From positions 1-38,171 of the IMG/VR virus record IMGVR_UViG_3300022707_000431: a stretch of 38,171 nt of DNA; one strand, given 5' to 3'. Positions 24,199-31,940 of this stretch are shown here, one piece after another. Position numbers and translations under genes: made by a program. Under the pieces are notes generated by a model, which did no database searches, was not told the DNA's origin, and saw only the letters and a program-made list of their open reading frames with translations. The DNA comes from a virus. Within the stretch, counting starts at the first letter, position 1; each line of letters starts with the position of its first letter.

Positions 24199-24413
24199 TG
24201 TGTTCTTGTCTCATAATTCCCGTAAAGATATGGGATCATCCCAATCTTAACTTTGACCCATTCCCACACAGTACCGTCACTGGCCCTGGAAAACTTGTGA
24301 CCACAAAGCATTTTCCTGTGCATATGCTCCCTTGAGAACAGATGCCCAAACTCACAGCGGTACAGGGTGGAGTCCCATTTCTGAGACTCCACCCCTTTAA
24401 CTTTGTTATCCAC
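24120..24413 (-). CDS. Cys/His and Trp-rich small protein
   Basis: A 97-residue protein starting at GTG (AGGG 6 nt upstream; an earlier TTG is too close to the site). It carries C-x-x-x-H...H-x-H...C-x-x-H (LYRCEFGHLFSREHMHRKMLCGHKF), a plausible zinc site, followed by Trp-rich basic helices (VWEWVKVKIGMIP; WLKWVLNQAW). It overlaps the next gene by up to 78 nt, which lowers confidence, but otherwise about 200 nt in this packed operon would be empty. Confidence 0.5.
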   Translation of the reverse strand: MDNKVKGVESQKWDSTLYRCEFGHLFSREHMHRKMLCGHKFSRASDGTVWEWVKVKIGMIPYLYGNYETRTQWLKWVLNQAWSKVSRIWTARCIKTK

Positions 24414-24840
24414 CAAGTGCCCTTACAAATACGGGCCACAGAGTGTTCTGATTTGCGTTCAATCCTTCTGAAAGAACAATAAGTGGACCCAGGTTGTTAG
24501 ACTGACCAGCAGCATTCGCATAATCCTGACCAGTCACAGGACCAATAACCTGACCATAGGCCAAGTTTTCATTGGTAGAAGTAGACACAAATGCACCAGC
24601 TACGAATCCATATGTCTGGATTTCCCCATAAGCATCATGCTCTGTGTCTGCTGCCAAAACTCCTGCAAACGCAGGAAGATTGGATGTTTGTGGTTGCGCC
24701 AAGCTACGCCCATCTGCACTCGCAGTCGTGCGCACGTGCCAAGACATCATATGGCCAGCACTTTTGGTTACACCACTTACATTGTGACCCTGAACAAAAA
24801 CCTGTTCAGGATCATTTCTATTAATTTGCTGAATACGCAT
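24406..24840 (-). CDS. capsid decoration-like protein
   Basis: A 144-residue protein with beta-rich Gly/Ala/Thr sequence (GVLAADTEHDAYGEIQTYGFVAGAFVSTSTNENLAYGQVIGPV) typical of small capsid-surface proteins encoded next to the coat. GGAGG before the ATG suggests strong expression. It stands two genes downstream of the major capsid gene. Decoration is inferred from position and composition. Confidence 0.6.
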   Translation of the reverse strand: MRIQQINRNDPEQVFVQGHNVSGVTKSAGHMMSWHVRTTASADGRSLAQPQTSNLPAFAGVLAADTEHDAYGEIQTYGFVAGAFVSTSTNENLAYGQVIGPVTGQDYANAAGQSNNLGPLIVLSEGLNANQNTLWPVFVRALGG

Positions 24841-24855
24841 CTTTCATTCCTCCAT

Positions 24856-25116
24856 CTAATGTCCAATAGCTTGCCATACACCTGACAAACCGATATTAAC
24901 CTGACCAGTCGCAACAACAATATTGTTAGAACTTAATGAAGTATTAAATCCTGTAACTTTGCCGTTGCCACCATTTTCAAACGCATAAAACCAATCCACA
25001 GAACTAAGTCCTGTGTCAATGGTCCCCCCATTGTCACCAGCGTCTTGTGTCCATGTTCCCACAGACATTCGCTTGTTTCCAACAGGGAACGTGTCAACCA
25101 ATGTTGAACTAAACAT
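24856..25116 (-). CDS. small capsid-associated protein
   Basis: An 86-residue protein. The start is placed at ATG 25116 because GGAG lies 6-9 nt before it; a longer frame upstream only overlaps the coat gene end. It contains VGTWTQDAGDNGGTIDTGLSSVDWFYAFENG and a beta-rich C-terminal half. Small proteins of this sort directly after the coat gene are usually head decoration or fibre proteins; no family name is claimed. Confidence 0.65.
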   Translation of the reverse strand: MFSSTLVDTFPVGNKRMSVGTWTQDAGDNGGTIDTGLSSVDWFYAFENGGNGKVTGFNTSLSSNNIVVATGQVNIGLSGVWQAIGH

Positions 25117-25126
25117 AATTAACTCC

Positions 25127-26116
25127 TTACGTAATGCCAGGGATCTTGGCGTTCTTACGTGGCTCATCAACGACCAACTGACCAGTCATGTGAACCAGCG
25201 CAACTTCTGCCAACTGCCCGTTTACTGTGGCTCTCTCAAAAGGAGTGGCTTGTGCTTCGGCACCCTTCATCGCACACCAGTAGGTATGATTTGAGTTAAG
25301 AATAAACATCTCTCCCGTTGCCACATCCCGATCAAAAATGAACGGGATTCCCTGGAAATCAAGGAACCTAAACCGTGCATCTGCACGATCCGTTGTGAAA
25401 CGTTTCGCATCATCCACCAAATCCATATACTGTCTCCAGATCAGCGCAGTGCTGACGATCAAATCGGGAGAATCGGTTCCAATGGTTGCAGCCACGACTT
25501 GATCAGTCATCTCATCAAGTGTATCTGCATCAAAAGCACCATGAGCAGCAGCTTCCTGTGCAGCCCACCATGTATCAGTTGCGCGATTGATCAACGCATA
25601 AGTTCCAGTGGAATCCACAGCCGACTGTAATCCTACAATTGATCCATCAACTGAACCATCTGAAAATATATCCGTTGAAAGCAAGTCACGAACTGATCTC
25701 TGCGTATTCGCAACACGTTCCCCAACGATCTCGATAAGTCGAGCATCAGATGCCTGATTCTTCTGAATCTCAAGGCTTGCAACTGAAACCGATCCTGCAA
25801 TCTGTCTCCACTCAAGTTGCCAGATGGTTTCGTTTTCTTGAGGCTCCAACGAAATAGTCTGGTATTGAGTAGCCAACCGACGAGTCGTAGTATTAAGCTT
25901 AAAGCTCACATGTCCACGAATCGTGTCACCACCAGCCTTTGATTTCTTTCCCACACGATGACGAGGAAGATTAGGCTTCTGGCCCTTATTCGTCCCCATC
26001 AACCACCACAGAGTCGGAAATTCATCTGTGATCTGATCGACAAAATTATCTGTTACATAGCGATCTAAAGTCGCCGATGCAACAGATTGAAAATTTTTAG
26101 TAATAGACGTACCCAT
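25127..26116 (-). CDS. major capsid protein (HK97 fold)
   Basis: A 329-residue protein. Context is decisive: it follows the portal and scaffold genes, precedes small capsid genes and has a strong ribosome-binding site (TTGGAGGA). The sequence shows the pattern of HK97-like coats without a delta domain: an N-terminal arm, an E-loop-like region (HRVGKKSKAGGDTIRGHVSFKLNTTTRR), a long spine helix (IQKNQASDARLIEIVGERVANTQRSVRDLL), a central domain with PDLIVSTALIWRQYMDLV, and a C-terminal beta region (RFLDFQGIPFIFDRDVATGEMFILN). It assembles on the scaffold at the portal. Confidence 0.85.
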   Translation of the reverse strand: MGTSITKNFQSVASATLDRYVTDNFVDQITDEFPTLWWLMGTNKGQKPNLPRHRVGKKSKAGGDTIRGHVSFKLNTTTRRLATQYQTISLEPQENETIWQLEWRQIAGSVSVASLEIQKNQASDARLIEIVGERVANTQRSVRDLLSTDIFSDGSVDGSIVGLQSAVDSTGTYALINRATDTWWAAQEAAAHGAFDADTLDEMTDQVVAATIGTDSPDLIVSTALIWRQYMDLVDDAKRFTTDRADARFRFLDFQGIPFIFDRDVATGEMFILNSNHTYWCAMKGAEAQATPFERATVNGQLAEVALVHMTGQLVVDEPRKNAKIPGIT

Positions 26117-26137
26117 TGTTAATCCTCCAACTACAGT

Positions 26138-26968
26138 TTATTTTCTCTGAACATCCAACGCTATTTCTTCCCACGACTTTCCCTTGTCACTAACATCCCC
26201 AGTGCTCCTTGAGTTGTAACCTGGCTTCTGGATTACACGTCCCGCTTTTCTTGTAATGTCATCCAGTTGTTTTTTCGCACCAAGTTTTTCCCCCCGATCA
26301 AAGCAAACATATTTGAAAGCAACTTCTGCACTAATGTCAGGATTTCTTTCCATAAACTCGTCCATCTTTGTCTTGACATCAGGGTCATCAACTGGATAAC
26401 CAGCCTTGGCAAGACTGTCAAGTTGATTAGCATTCTGCTGATCTCGCTCCCGTGTGAGCTTTTCCACCTCTCGCTCACGCGCGAGCTTTTGCAGATATTC
26501 TGCATATGGCTGAAGTTTGCTATCCATATACGCATCAAGAATCTTCTTTGAATCAGGATCAATACCCTCCAACTCTGGAGAATTTTCGGGTTGCTGTGAC
26601 TTTACTCCGTAAGCCTTTTCAAGCTCACGTCTGACAGAAGGAATCTGTAGTGCTGCCTGAAGCTGTGCGTTGTTATTTTTAATCTTGTCCAAATCTTCAC
26701 GCATCTGCTTTGCTTCACTACTATATCCCATCGTCTTCTCAGTGAACGCACGCTGCCAATGTTTATCCCGTTCCGCCAAATCTTCAGGCAAACTGGAGAC
26801 ATCAACACCGTATGTATCCAACTTTACTTCTGGCTCAGACTGCCCATCCTCTGGTTTTTCAGGTTCCGATTGGCCATCTTCAAGGGAGGCTTGCACCCTA
26901 TCCTCGACAGACCCTTCGGGCTGCCCTACTTGATCATCGTTGGGTTCCGTGCTTTTATCTTCTGGCAT
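26138..26968 (-). CDS. scaffolding protein
   Basis: A 276-residue protein with a very acidic Glu/Asp/Ser/Pro-rich N-terminus (about 1-55, with the repeat EDGQSEPE-x twice). Long charged helices follow (YSSEAKQMREDLDKIKNNNAQLQAAL; YLQKLAREREVEKLTRERDQQ), and a Lys/Arg-rich C-terminus. This acidic-helical-basic layout and the position just before the coat gene are the hallmarks of phage scaffolds, which template the procapsid and then leave. The basic C-terminus would bind the coat. Confidence 0.75.
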   Translation of the reverse strand: MPEDKSTEPNDDQVGQPEGSVEDRVQASLEDGQSEPEKPEDGQSEPEVKLDTYGVDVSSLPEDLAERDKHWQRAFTEKTMGYSSEAKQMREDLDKIKNNNAQLQAALQIPSVRRELEKAYGVKSQQPENSPELEGIDPDSKKILDAYMDSKLQPYAEYLQKLAREREVEKLTRERDQQNANQLDSLAKAGYPVDDPDVKTKMDEFMERNPDISAEVAFKYVCFDRGEKLGAKKQLDDITRKAGRVIQKPGYNSRSTGDVSDKGKSWEEIALDVQRK

Positions 26969-26980
26969 AAAACCTCCTAA

Positions 26981-27367
26981 CTAAGATTTAAATTTTACTT
27001 CGGGATTTACAACACGAGTCATCTTCCCGTTCAATTTTTTATATTCCGTTGTATATTTCGCTTTGGGTTTGTGTTCATATTCCATAGAATGATCCTTCAT
27101 TTCTTTGCACTCGCTGGGTTCAACCTGTCTCATCCCTCTATCAGAATAATATTTTGATCTGGATTTTGGGGACCAGAATCTAACAGTTTCCCCATCCTTT
27201 AAATTTTTATGATAATATCCCTGGAACGCATGAATCGAAGGTGCCGTAATTTGTAACTTGGCAACCCTGGCACATCCTCCGCAAACTTCCAAGTGTCGTT
27301 CTTTAATCTTTTTGTATTTTTCCCATTCAAGATTGCACCTCTCACACTCATAGAGATATATTGGCAT
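26981..27367 (-). CDS. FmdB-like zinc-ribbon protein
   Basis: A 128-residue protein starting MPIYLYECERCNLEWEKY. The P-x-Y-x-Y-x-C-x-x-C start and a second CGGC at about 29-32 match the FmdB-type regulatory zinc ribbon. The rest is basic and helical with SPKSRSKYYSDRG, a feature of phage proteins found between portal and scaffold genes. It overlaps the portal stop (TGATG). Role in the head operon unknown; DNA or protein contact via zinc is inferred. Confidence 0.7.
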   Translation of the reverse strand: MPIYLYECERCNLEWEKYKKIKERHLEVCGGCARVAKLQITAPSIHAFQGYYHKNLKDGETVRFWSPKSRSKYYSDRGMRQVEPSECKEMKDHSMEYEHKPKAKYTTEYKKLNGKMTRVVNPEVKFKS

Positions 27368-29349
27368 CAGACACCTCCAAGATTAACGGGCTGTTCTTCA
27401 GTCTGTAAACCTCCTGGTGCAAATTGTCCATTTCCACCACCACCCAATCCAAGATCCGGTACACCTGGGATCTGTTGTAATCTTGGAGCCTCTGGTGGTA
27501 GTTGCGGTTGAAGCTGCAGCATCTGACCATGTTCCTGTATGTGCGTATCAAACTTCTGCAGAAGGAAATCTTCAGCACCATTGGCAGCCATCGAATCTCT
27601 CGCACCCTGATGAATAGCAATGTGCTGTTGATGATCATCATTCACAGACACTTGAGGTTCTCCCCCAGTCGCAATTATCAAGTTCTCAGTTTCAGGATCA
27701 ACACCTGGACGCTGACCCTGCTCCTGTCCGACCTGTAGAACAATCTTATCCATGTTGTTTTTCCTGAATGCTTTCCCAAGGTCCTTGACCAACTCAATAT
27801 CATTCGCAATATTTGGAAATAACTGTTTTATCACACTTACAAACTGCAAAGCTTGCTGCTTTTCAGAATCAAGATCACGAGGCTGTGAAGAATAAGGTTC
27901 AAGTTTCAAGTCATACTCACCTCGAATATCATCTTTGTTGTATTCTTTAAATTCAAACAATCCAGGATCATTCCCGACTATCGGGACTATGCGCTTGATA
28001 TCGTACTCCTGTCTCATAAGTTGTAAGTCCTTTCGTGAAATATCAAGAAAGAAGTCTTGCACCACGTCGCCCTGCTCACTTTGCACGATTTGCGAACTCT
28101 GGTTTATGATAGTTGCAGCAGTAGCAGTTTTTGCGCCCCGTGGTACCTGACCTCTTTGAAACTCATTTACACCTGAAACCACATTGATAACCTCACGCAA
28201 CATGCTCATGACACCGAACATATCTCCACTCAATGATGGGGGAGTAAAAGCTGTTACATTTCCATTTCTGAAATGAATTATCTGATCAATAAGTGGCTGC
28301 TTGGCTTTCTGAATCTCTTCATCAGTGACCTGACCCGTAACGATAATGCGTGGCAAGGCACGTTCAGCATGCTCAACAGCAATCGAAAGAAAAAGATCGA
28401 CAGCTTTCTGTGCACTAATGTAATTATCCACATCAGCACTGGGATACAGTTCGTCTGGAGTGTAATCAAAAGAAAGAGTGACGAATGGAAATCCTTCCAT
28501 CTCCCAGGGCCAGTCCATCTGCTTCAAGAATTTATCATGACCTTCAGCCATTACCAAAACCATCTTGGACTTCCTATCCCATATTTCCCAGATAGTGATG
28601 ATCTCACGATTATCCTGGCTGATCTCTGAATCAACTAAATCATCAGTCTTACTCCTTCCCTTTCTAATAAATTTGTTGGGTTTCAGATTACCCGTATTCT
28701 CATAAAATTCATCATCCTTTACGTCCTGCAGGAATCTATCTACCTTGTGCACAACATACTCAGCATTTGATAGATCAAGATTCGTAGCCCTGGGATCAAT
28801 GTAGAAGTCAAATGGTGAAACCCTCAGATTCCAGATATCATTTGGAGTGATGTTTGTATTCTCAACACGATCATCTTCTTTCGACTTTGTATCTAACCTG
28901 AATTCAGAATCAATTCCAATCTTCATCACACCCATAGTTGTCAGAAGGGCATCCGTAATACATCGCTTCATCTGAATTTTAAGTTTTATCTGTTCAAAGG
29001 TATAATTGAGTACAACTTCTACGAGACCAGCTGAATTGATATCATCTTTCCTGCGTGGCGTAGCCAACACTTTTGGATTGCGAAAATATAGTGACGGAAC
29101 TTTTCTCTTCGTGTTACTGCGAATGAGATTGAATGCTATCAGGTTACTGTCGGTATTTTCGGTACGATGCCTTCTGCTACCGTCAGACTGATCTTTGGCA
29201 GTATCATGTTGATCGCCGAAATGGTTCCCTTCGTAGTCATACAGATTGATGTTTTCCTGCCATTCATCCTCACGACCACGACGCTTGGTGGTCATTATCT
29301 CGATTCTGTCACGCCACATCTCAACCTTGCCTTGTTTCTTTTCTGGCAT
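27367..29349 (-). CDS. portal protein
   Basis: A 660-residue protein, the size of P22-like portals (about 700). It has an N-terminal helical region, a stretch with PFDFYIDPRATNLDLSNAEYVVHK, a conserved wing/stem region (FPFVTLSFDYTPDELYPSADVDNYISAQKAVDLFLSIAVEHAERALPRIIVTG) and MFGVMSMLREVINVVSGVNEFQRGQVPRGAKTATAATI, characteristic of phage portal proteins. The C-terminal 100 residues are Gln/Pro/Gly rich. It forms the dodecameric DNA entry ring. The start shares a base with the stop of the small gene upstream (TAATG). Confidence 0.85.
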   Translation of the reverse strand: MPEKKQGKVEMWRDRIEIMTTKRRGREDEWQENINLYDYEGNHFGDQHDTAKDQSDGSRRHRTENTDSNLIAFNLIRSNTKRKVPSLYFRNPKVLATPRRKDDINSAGLVEVVLNYTFEQIKLKIQMKRCITDALLTTMGVMKIGIDSEFRLDTKSKEDDRVENTNITPNDIWNLRVSPFDFYIDPRATNLDLSNAEYVVHKVDRFLQDVKDDEFYENTGNLKPNKFIRKGRSKTDDLVDSEISQDNREIITIWEIWDRKSKMVLVMAEGHDKFLKQMDWPWEMEGFPFVTLSFDYTPDELYPSADVDNYISAQKAVDLFLSIAVEHAERALPRIIVTGQVTDEEIQKAKQPLIDQIIHFRNGNVTAFTPPSLSGDMFGVMSMLREVINVVSGVNEFQRGQVPRGAKTATAATIINQSSQIVQSEQGDVVQDFFLDISRKDLQLMRQEYDIKRIVPIVGNDPGLFEFKEYNKDDIRGEYDLKLEPYSSQPRDLDSEKQQALQFVSVIKQLFPNIANDIELVKDLGKAFRKNNMDKIVLQVGQEQGQRPGVDPETENLIIATGGEPQVSVNDDHQQHIAIHQGARDSMAANGAEDFLLQKFDTHIQEHGQMLQLQPQLPPEAPRLQQIPGVPDLGLGGGGNGQFAPGGLQTEEQPVNLGGV

Positions 29350-29525
29350 TATCTGCGTTCTCCACGAACCTGTGCGCCTATGATCCTGCTGGCACGTTCT
29401 TTTGAAAACCCAGTCTCACGCATGACTGCTGCTACTTTTTCTGCGAACGTGGCTGGTTTTTTCTTTTTTTTTTCTTCTTCCTCAGTGCATTCGCTCGCTG
29501 CAGTCTGCTGGAATGATCTGGCATG
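29349..29525 (-). CDS. 58-aa basic protein at the head of the late operon
   Basis: First gene of the late operon: ATG 29525, with AGGAG 5 nt upstream, directly after the third 15-bp palindrome. The protein starts MPRSFQQTAASECTEEEE, has a run of five Lys from an A-rich tract, then PATFAEKVAAVMRETGFSKERASRIIGAQVRGERR, which looks like a helix-turn-helix-sized basic helical domain. It may bind DNA or the portal. It is too short for a typical small terminase, but its place directly before the portal makes it a weak candidate for a packaging helper. Confidence 0.65.
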   Translation of the reverse strand, partial: HARSFQQTAASECTEEEEKKKKKPATFAEKVAAVMRETGFSKERASRIIGAQVRGERR

Positions 29526-29534
29526 TCATCTCCT

Positions 29535-29549
29535 GACAAAAATTGTCAC
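29535..29549. promoter_or_regulatory. 15-bp palindrome, copy 3, before the late operon
   Basis: TGACAAAAATTGTCA on the plus strand, the exact reverse complement of copies 1 and 2. It ends at the ribosome-binding site of the first late gene, 9 nt before the ATG. A possible late promoter on the minus strand reads TTTACA (29571-29576), 17 nt, TATGTG (29548-29553), so the dyad would overlap the -10 and start site. The promoter match is weak; the palindrome is certain. Confidence 0.6.
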
Positions 29550-29561
29550 ATACAATACACT

Positions 29562-29576
29562 TTACGTTGTGTAAAA
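29562..29576. promoter_or_regulatory. second dyad in the divergent control region
   Basis: TTTACGTTGTGTAAA, an inverted repeat with 5-bp arms and 5-bp centre, 12 bp from the copy-3 palindrome. Read on the minus strand, it contains the candidate late -35 TTTACA. It may be an activator or repressor site. Confidence 0.4.
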
Positions 29577-29643
29577 TACATATCATACATATGACTTTTA
29601 TGCAAGAAAATTCTATAAAAATATTTTTATTGGATACTTTACA

Positions 29644-29672
29644 TTGACATACGTGTGTCAGTGTTGTATTAT
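29644..29672 (+). promoter_or_regulatory. sigma70-type promoter with overlapping dyad
   Basis: Perfect -35 TTGACA (29644-29649), 17-nt spacer and -10 TATTAT (29667-29672). The inverted repeat TGACATACGTGTGTCA (29645-29660) covers the -35 and has the same TGACA/TGTCA arms as the three 15-bp palindromes, with a 6-bp centre. It drives the 59-aa gene and the homing endonuclease, and is likely under control of the same or a related regulator. Confidence 0.8.
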
Positions 29673-29706
29673 GTCAAAAACAAAACTATTCATAGGGAGG
29701 AATCTG

Positions 29707-29886
29707 ATGCCAAAGAATAAACCAACACTGGAGGAAGAGGCGTGGAAAAAAATATGGAAGAAATACCAACGATGGCTATATAAAAGTTATCGTAGTCGGC
29801 ATGTCCATATAGATGCTTATATTGCAATCCAACGAATCGTAAACGCAGAGTTGCGGAAGAAGACCAAGAATGATGGGAGGACATGA
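29707..29886 (+). CDS. 59-aa basic helical protein
   Basis: Start at ATG 29707 after GGAGG (about 7 nt), well placed behind the promoter; an upstream TTG-initiated frame would begin inside the promoter. The product (MPKNKPTLEEEAWKKIWKKYQRWLYKSYRSRHVHIDAYIAIQRIVNAELRKK) is rich in Lys, Arg, Trp and Tyr and helical. It directly precedes and probably co-expresses with the endonuclease, with a one-base gap. Unknown function. Confidence 0.7.
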   Translation: MPKNKPTLEEEAWKKIWKKYQRWLYKSYRSRHVHIDAYIAIQRIVNAELRKKTKNDGRT

Positions 29887-30318
29887 ATGAGCACAAAGCA
29901 CGCATATATGGCAGGGCTAATAGATGGTGAAGGATGTATCTCAATCTACAGATTCCCCAGCACCTCCCGTATAAAGAGAAATACGTACAACATGATACTT
30001 AGGATAGGTAATACCAGCAAAGATATGATTGATTGGATAAATAACAATTATGAAGGATCTATTCACAAACAAAAAAGAGATGAAGGATACAAGGACAGTT
30101 TCTTGTGGTCAACTGGAGCTAAAAGTGCAGAAAAAATCTTAAGAAAAACCAAAAGATATATGGTGTCTAAAAAAGGACATGTGAAAATTGCATTGCAATT
30201 TAGAGAAACATTCAGGAATGGGAATTGTCGAAATGGATACAACAAAGAGGATGAAATCATTCGTGAATATTGTTATCAATCAATGAAAATACTAAACCAC
30301 CGTGGCAAAAAATTTTAG
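29887..30318 (+). CDS. LAGLIDADG homing endonuclease
   Basis: A 143-residue protein with the diagnostic motif YMAGLIDGEGCISI at residues 7-20; the acidic residue of G-E-G is the catalytic metal ligand. A single motif means it acts as a homodimer on a near-palindromic site. Further matches are LRIGNTSKDMIDWI and WSTGAKSAEKILRK, usual in this fold. It is free-standing, not inside an intron or intein that I can see, between the late operon control region and the terminase, on the opposite strand to both. GGAGG precedes the ATG. It ends convergent with terminase, overlapping by 4 nt. Confidence 0.9.
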   Translation: MSTKHAYMAGLIDGEGCISIYRFPSTSRIKRNTYNMILRIGNTSKDMIDWINNNYEGSIHKQKRDEGYKDSFLWSTGAKSAEKILRKTKRYMVSKKGHVKIALQFRETFRNGNCRNGYNKEDEIIREYCYQSMKILNHRGKKF

Positions 30319-31940
30319 AAATTCCCAACTTTCAATGGATTTCGATCATCAGGTTGGCGTTTTTTGAGGAACCACTCAAGAGTCATTGGCACTATTTCTT
30401 GGGTTGGCTGTACAATATTCTTTGGAATATCATGCAAAACGAATGCTGCCAGCGCAGCAGCCATCACACAATCATCGTGTGCGCCACCGTCTGCTTCCAT
30501 CCGATAATAATTTTCAGTTATTTTGCTTGGTTTGTAAACAAATGTGGAAAATTCTCCCAGAGTCTTTTGAGAATATACTTTAAAACCCTTACGCAAAAGT
30601 GCTTTCAACCTGTTGACCATGACTTCTTTTGTCTTGCTGCTCGTGAATAATCCAAGTTTTCTGCTGTCAGATTGCAGGCCCTTATCAAGTCTCATTTCTG
30701 TGTAAATGTTGGGATACGATAATTCCCAGAGTTTCAAAAGTACCCCGATACCAGAACTGTTTCTTTCCACGATAGCCAGCGCATTGTAATAAAGCATCCC
30801 AAGAACATTCAACTCTTCTGCAAACAAATCTGGATGAATCAGCCCATGCCATTCTGCAACCTGTTCCCAAACGCTTGCATCGTACACGTGAGCACATGAG
30901 GGATCCCCCTTCTCAGATCCAGCAGCACTGTCAGCACTCATGACATATGCGTGTCCAGGGATTGGCATCTTCCAGATGGACAGATACCCATTTTCGGATT
31001 CCTGTATCTTTTTTACTGATTTATCTATGATCCCGACAATAATTGGGGGTGGTGCTTGATCAGACAACTTACGGATCAATGGCACATCAAACACGCAGTT
31101 AAGCCTTGAGATAAATGCTTCTTCCCACGTGGCTGGGTATTCCTGTTTAAAAAATACCGGATCCGGCATCTCAGATATCTTCCACCTACGCCATCGCAAC
31201 TGGTCATCAGTCACATTATTATTAATCTTCAGTCGCAATTCTTCGTCATCCAGATCAGTCAATACTTTTTTAAATTGTTCAAGATAAACCGATTCAGATA
31301 TTCTGTATTCCTCAGTCAAAAACCACGGGAAAAAGTGTAATTTCCAATTCGACAATCCATCAATGATCTTTCTTAAGAACCTGTAGAACCACGTCCCTAT
31401 GCCCTGTGCTGTGGTTTCTATGATTACACGACCATTGATGGGCACCGCTTCAAGAAGTCCTGTCAAGATTTCTTCAGGTCTTGCCCATGATGCTATTTCT
31501 GAACAATGCAATCTATTAATGGTGTCCCCACGACCAAATGATTTCTGTCCAGCAGTCCCGATGTAGATACTGGAATTCAAGTCTGGGAATGTGATCTCAC
31601 TTTGGGATTCGTATTCGGTTCTAATGGGAACCTTAAGATTGTCCAGATAGAATTTGACACGTCTGAGAAGACGGATCGTAGCGTCACGTTCATGTGAAAT
31701 AACTACACACTTACAATTTTTCGTCACGATCATATCACGCAACATCAGGCCCAACGCAAGACTTGAAATCCCCTGTTGACGTGACTTTAAAATAAGATCA
31801 CGGTTACTGTGTTCATTCCAGTAATTTCGTTGTACAGTGTTGGGATCGAAATTAACTATTTTTTCTTCTTTACTTTCGATCTTAAAAAATGTAGAAATGA
31901 ATTCAAGGGGTTCTAAAACTTTTTTGATATGAGGTTTCAT
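30315..31940 (-). CDS. terL: terminase large subunit
   Basis: A 541-residue packaging motor, starting at ATG 31940 (upstream TTG is unlikely). ATPase domain: KSRQQGISS (52-60) as the R-x-x-Q-x-G-x-S type Walker A, LHCSEIA (144-150) as Walker B with Glu148, and RVIIETTAQG (171-180) as coupling motif. RNase H-like nuclease: SADSAAG (Asp337), AIVERNSSG (Glu392) and GAHDDCVMA (Asp489/490). It cuts concatemeric DNA and pumps it through the portal. The gene is separated from the portal gene by a divergent insert with the homing endonuclease. Its start codon abuts that of the epimerase gene. Confidence 0.93.
   Translation of the reverse strand: MKPHIKKVLEPLEFISTFFKIESKEEKIVNFDPNTVQRNYWNEHSNRDLILKSRQQGISSLALGLMLRDMIVTKNCKCVVISHERDATIRLLRRVKFYLDNLKVPIRTEYESQSEITFPDLNSSIYIGTAGQKSFGRGDTINRLHCSEIASWARPEEILTGLLEAVPINGRVIIETTAQGIGTWFYRFLRKIIDGLSNWKLHFFPWFLTEEYRISESVYLEQFKKVLTDLDDEELRLKINNNVTDDQLRWRRWKISEMPDPVFFKQEYPATWEEAFISRLNCVFDVPLIRKLSDQAPPPIIVGIIDKSVKKIQESENGYLSIWKMPIPGHAYVMSADSAAGSEKGDPSCAHVYDASVWEQVAEWHGLIHPDLFAEELNVLGMLYYNALAIVERNSSGIGVLLKLWELSYPNIYTEMRLDKGLQSDSRKLGLFTSSKTKEVMVNRLKALLRKGFKVYSQKTLGEFSTFVYKPSKITENYYRMEADGGAHDDCVMAAALAAFVLHDIPKNIVQPTQEIVPMTLEWFLKKRQPDDRNPLKVGNF

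Noticed and set aside
24236-24439. Alternative minus-strand frame over 24236-24439
   Set aside because: It competes with the GTG-started Cys/His-rich frame, has no binding site and overlaps the upstream gene more.
29461-29492. Possible frameshift in the A-rich tract of the 58-aa gene before the portal
   Set aside because: A careful recount shows the frame from ATG 29525 to TAA 29349 is exactly 59 codons and continuous; the apparent shift came from a misread base.
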